Of a stretch of 6,045 nucleotides of DNA, positions 5,767 to 6,045 are shown piece by piece. Below the pieces are notes generated by a model. That model did no database searches, was not told where the DNA came from, and was given only the letters and a program-made list of their open reading frames with translations. Position numbers and translations under genes: made by a program. How positions within the stretch are numbered: the stretch's first letter is position 1; each line of letters starts with the position of its first letter. Source of the DNA: Deltaproteobacteria bacterium (lineage in GTDB: Bacteria; Desulfobacterota; Desulfobacteria; Desulfobacterales; JAFDDL01); contig JAFDDL010000246.1 of the NCBI GenBank assembly GCA_019310865.1, forward strand, positions 1 to 6,045, in the 5' to 3' direction.

Positions 5767-5949
5767 ATGCCGGTATATGAGTTTCAATGTTCCAAAGACG
5801 GTCATATTATTGAAGAATTTGTAAAAATGGGCACCAAGGAAGTGCCATGCCCGAAATGCAAGGGAAAAGCCACCAAGATCATCTCGTCGTGCACGTTCAA
5901 CCTGAAAGGTGGCGGTTGGTACGCGGACGGATATTCGTCCAAGAAATAG
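5767..5949 (+). CDS. FmdB-type zinc ribbon protein (60 residues)
   Basis: This small protein opens with MPVYEFQC, the classic FmdB family start (MPxYEYxC), and ends with the family's F-x-LKGGGWYxDGY pattern (residues 44-56). The zinc-binding site is unusual: the second knuckle is complete (C28-P-K-C31), but the first has only C8, with D11 where the second cysteine normally stands and H13 close by. Metal could be held by Cys, Asp or His, or the site may be weak. FmdB-family proteins are widespread small putative regulators with no firmly established general function. The start at 5767 is fixed by GGAGG and by the promoter at 5702-5729. The gene stands alone: divergent from the lipoprotein operon and closed by a terminator at 5991, so it is probably monocistronic. 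Confidence 0.88.
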   Translation: MPVYEFQCSKDGHIIEEFVKMGTKEVPCPKCKGKATKIISSCTFNLKGGGWYADGYSSKK

Positions 5950-5990
5950 CTTTTCTGGTATTTTAGCATAAAATAGACATTTCCCATTAT

Positions 5991-6033
5991 AAAAGGCGCC
6001 TCCCGGATTTCCCCCGGAAGGCGCCTTTTTTTT
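5991..6033 (+). terminator. Rho-independent terminator after the FmdB-type gene
   Basis: A GC-rich stem pairs 5991-6006 (AAAAGGCGCCTCCCGG) with 6014-6029 with a single mismatch (C6002 against A6018), a 7-base loop (6007-6013) and a run of eight T (6026-6033). It is placed 41 nt after the FmdB-type stop. The A-run on the left side means it may also act on transcripts arriving from the right. Confidence 0.92.
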
Positions 6034-6045
6034 GTAAACCTTTTC

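Overview
The window looks like a chromosomal stretch from a Gram-negative bacterium of moderate GC. The gene families (a LolC/E-type permease pair with a LolA-like protein, a membrane-anchored spermidine synthase with a DUF350 protein, and an FmdB zinc ribbon) and a GGGGGACGTTC-ended palindromic repeat remind me of Desulfobacterota (sulfate-reducing deltaproteobacteria). That placement is an inference from style; no marker gene proves it.

Layout: (1) Bases 1-2299, plus strand, hold the 3' end of an envelope-export operon: the tail of one FtsX/MacB-type ABC permease, a complete second permease, and a LolA-like secreted protein that overlaps it by ATGA. (2) Bases 2306-2374 are a perfect 32-bp inverted repeat that fills nearly the whole gap between convergent genes. 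(3) Bases 5525-2379, minus strand, are a tight three-gene operon: a lipoprotein with a very basic tail, then a double-DUF350 membrane protein, then a seven-helix membrane protein fused to a spermidine synthase domain. The genes are 4 nt apart or overlapping. (4) Bases 5526-5766 are a divergent intergenic region with a good sigma-70-like promoter on each strand. A second copy of the palindrome (5627-5692) sits exactly between the two -35 boxes. (5) Bases 5767-5949, plus strand, encode a 60-residue FmdB-type zinc ribbon protein, followed by a strong intrinsic terminator (5991-6033).

The permeases and the LolA-like protein probably move lipoprotein or lipid from the inner membrane towards the outer membrane. 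The minus-strand operon looks like a polyamine-linked envelope module: aminopropyl transfer at the inner membrane, a multi-helix DUF350 partner and a cationic lipoprotein. Its biological role is not established from sequence.

The most interesting signal is the pair of near-identical palindromes that bracket this operon. They differ at one stem position, and that difference is compensated in the opposite arm (A-T in one copy, C-G in the other), so the fold is preserved. They look like a non-autonomous, REP/MITE-like dispersed element, possibly used as terminator or insulator. No transposase lies in the window. No RNA genes, CRISPR array or insertion sequence were seen.
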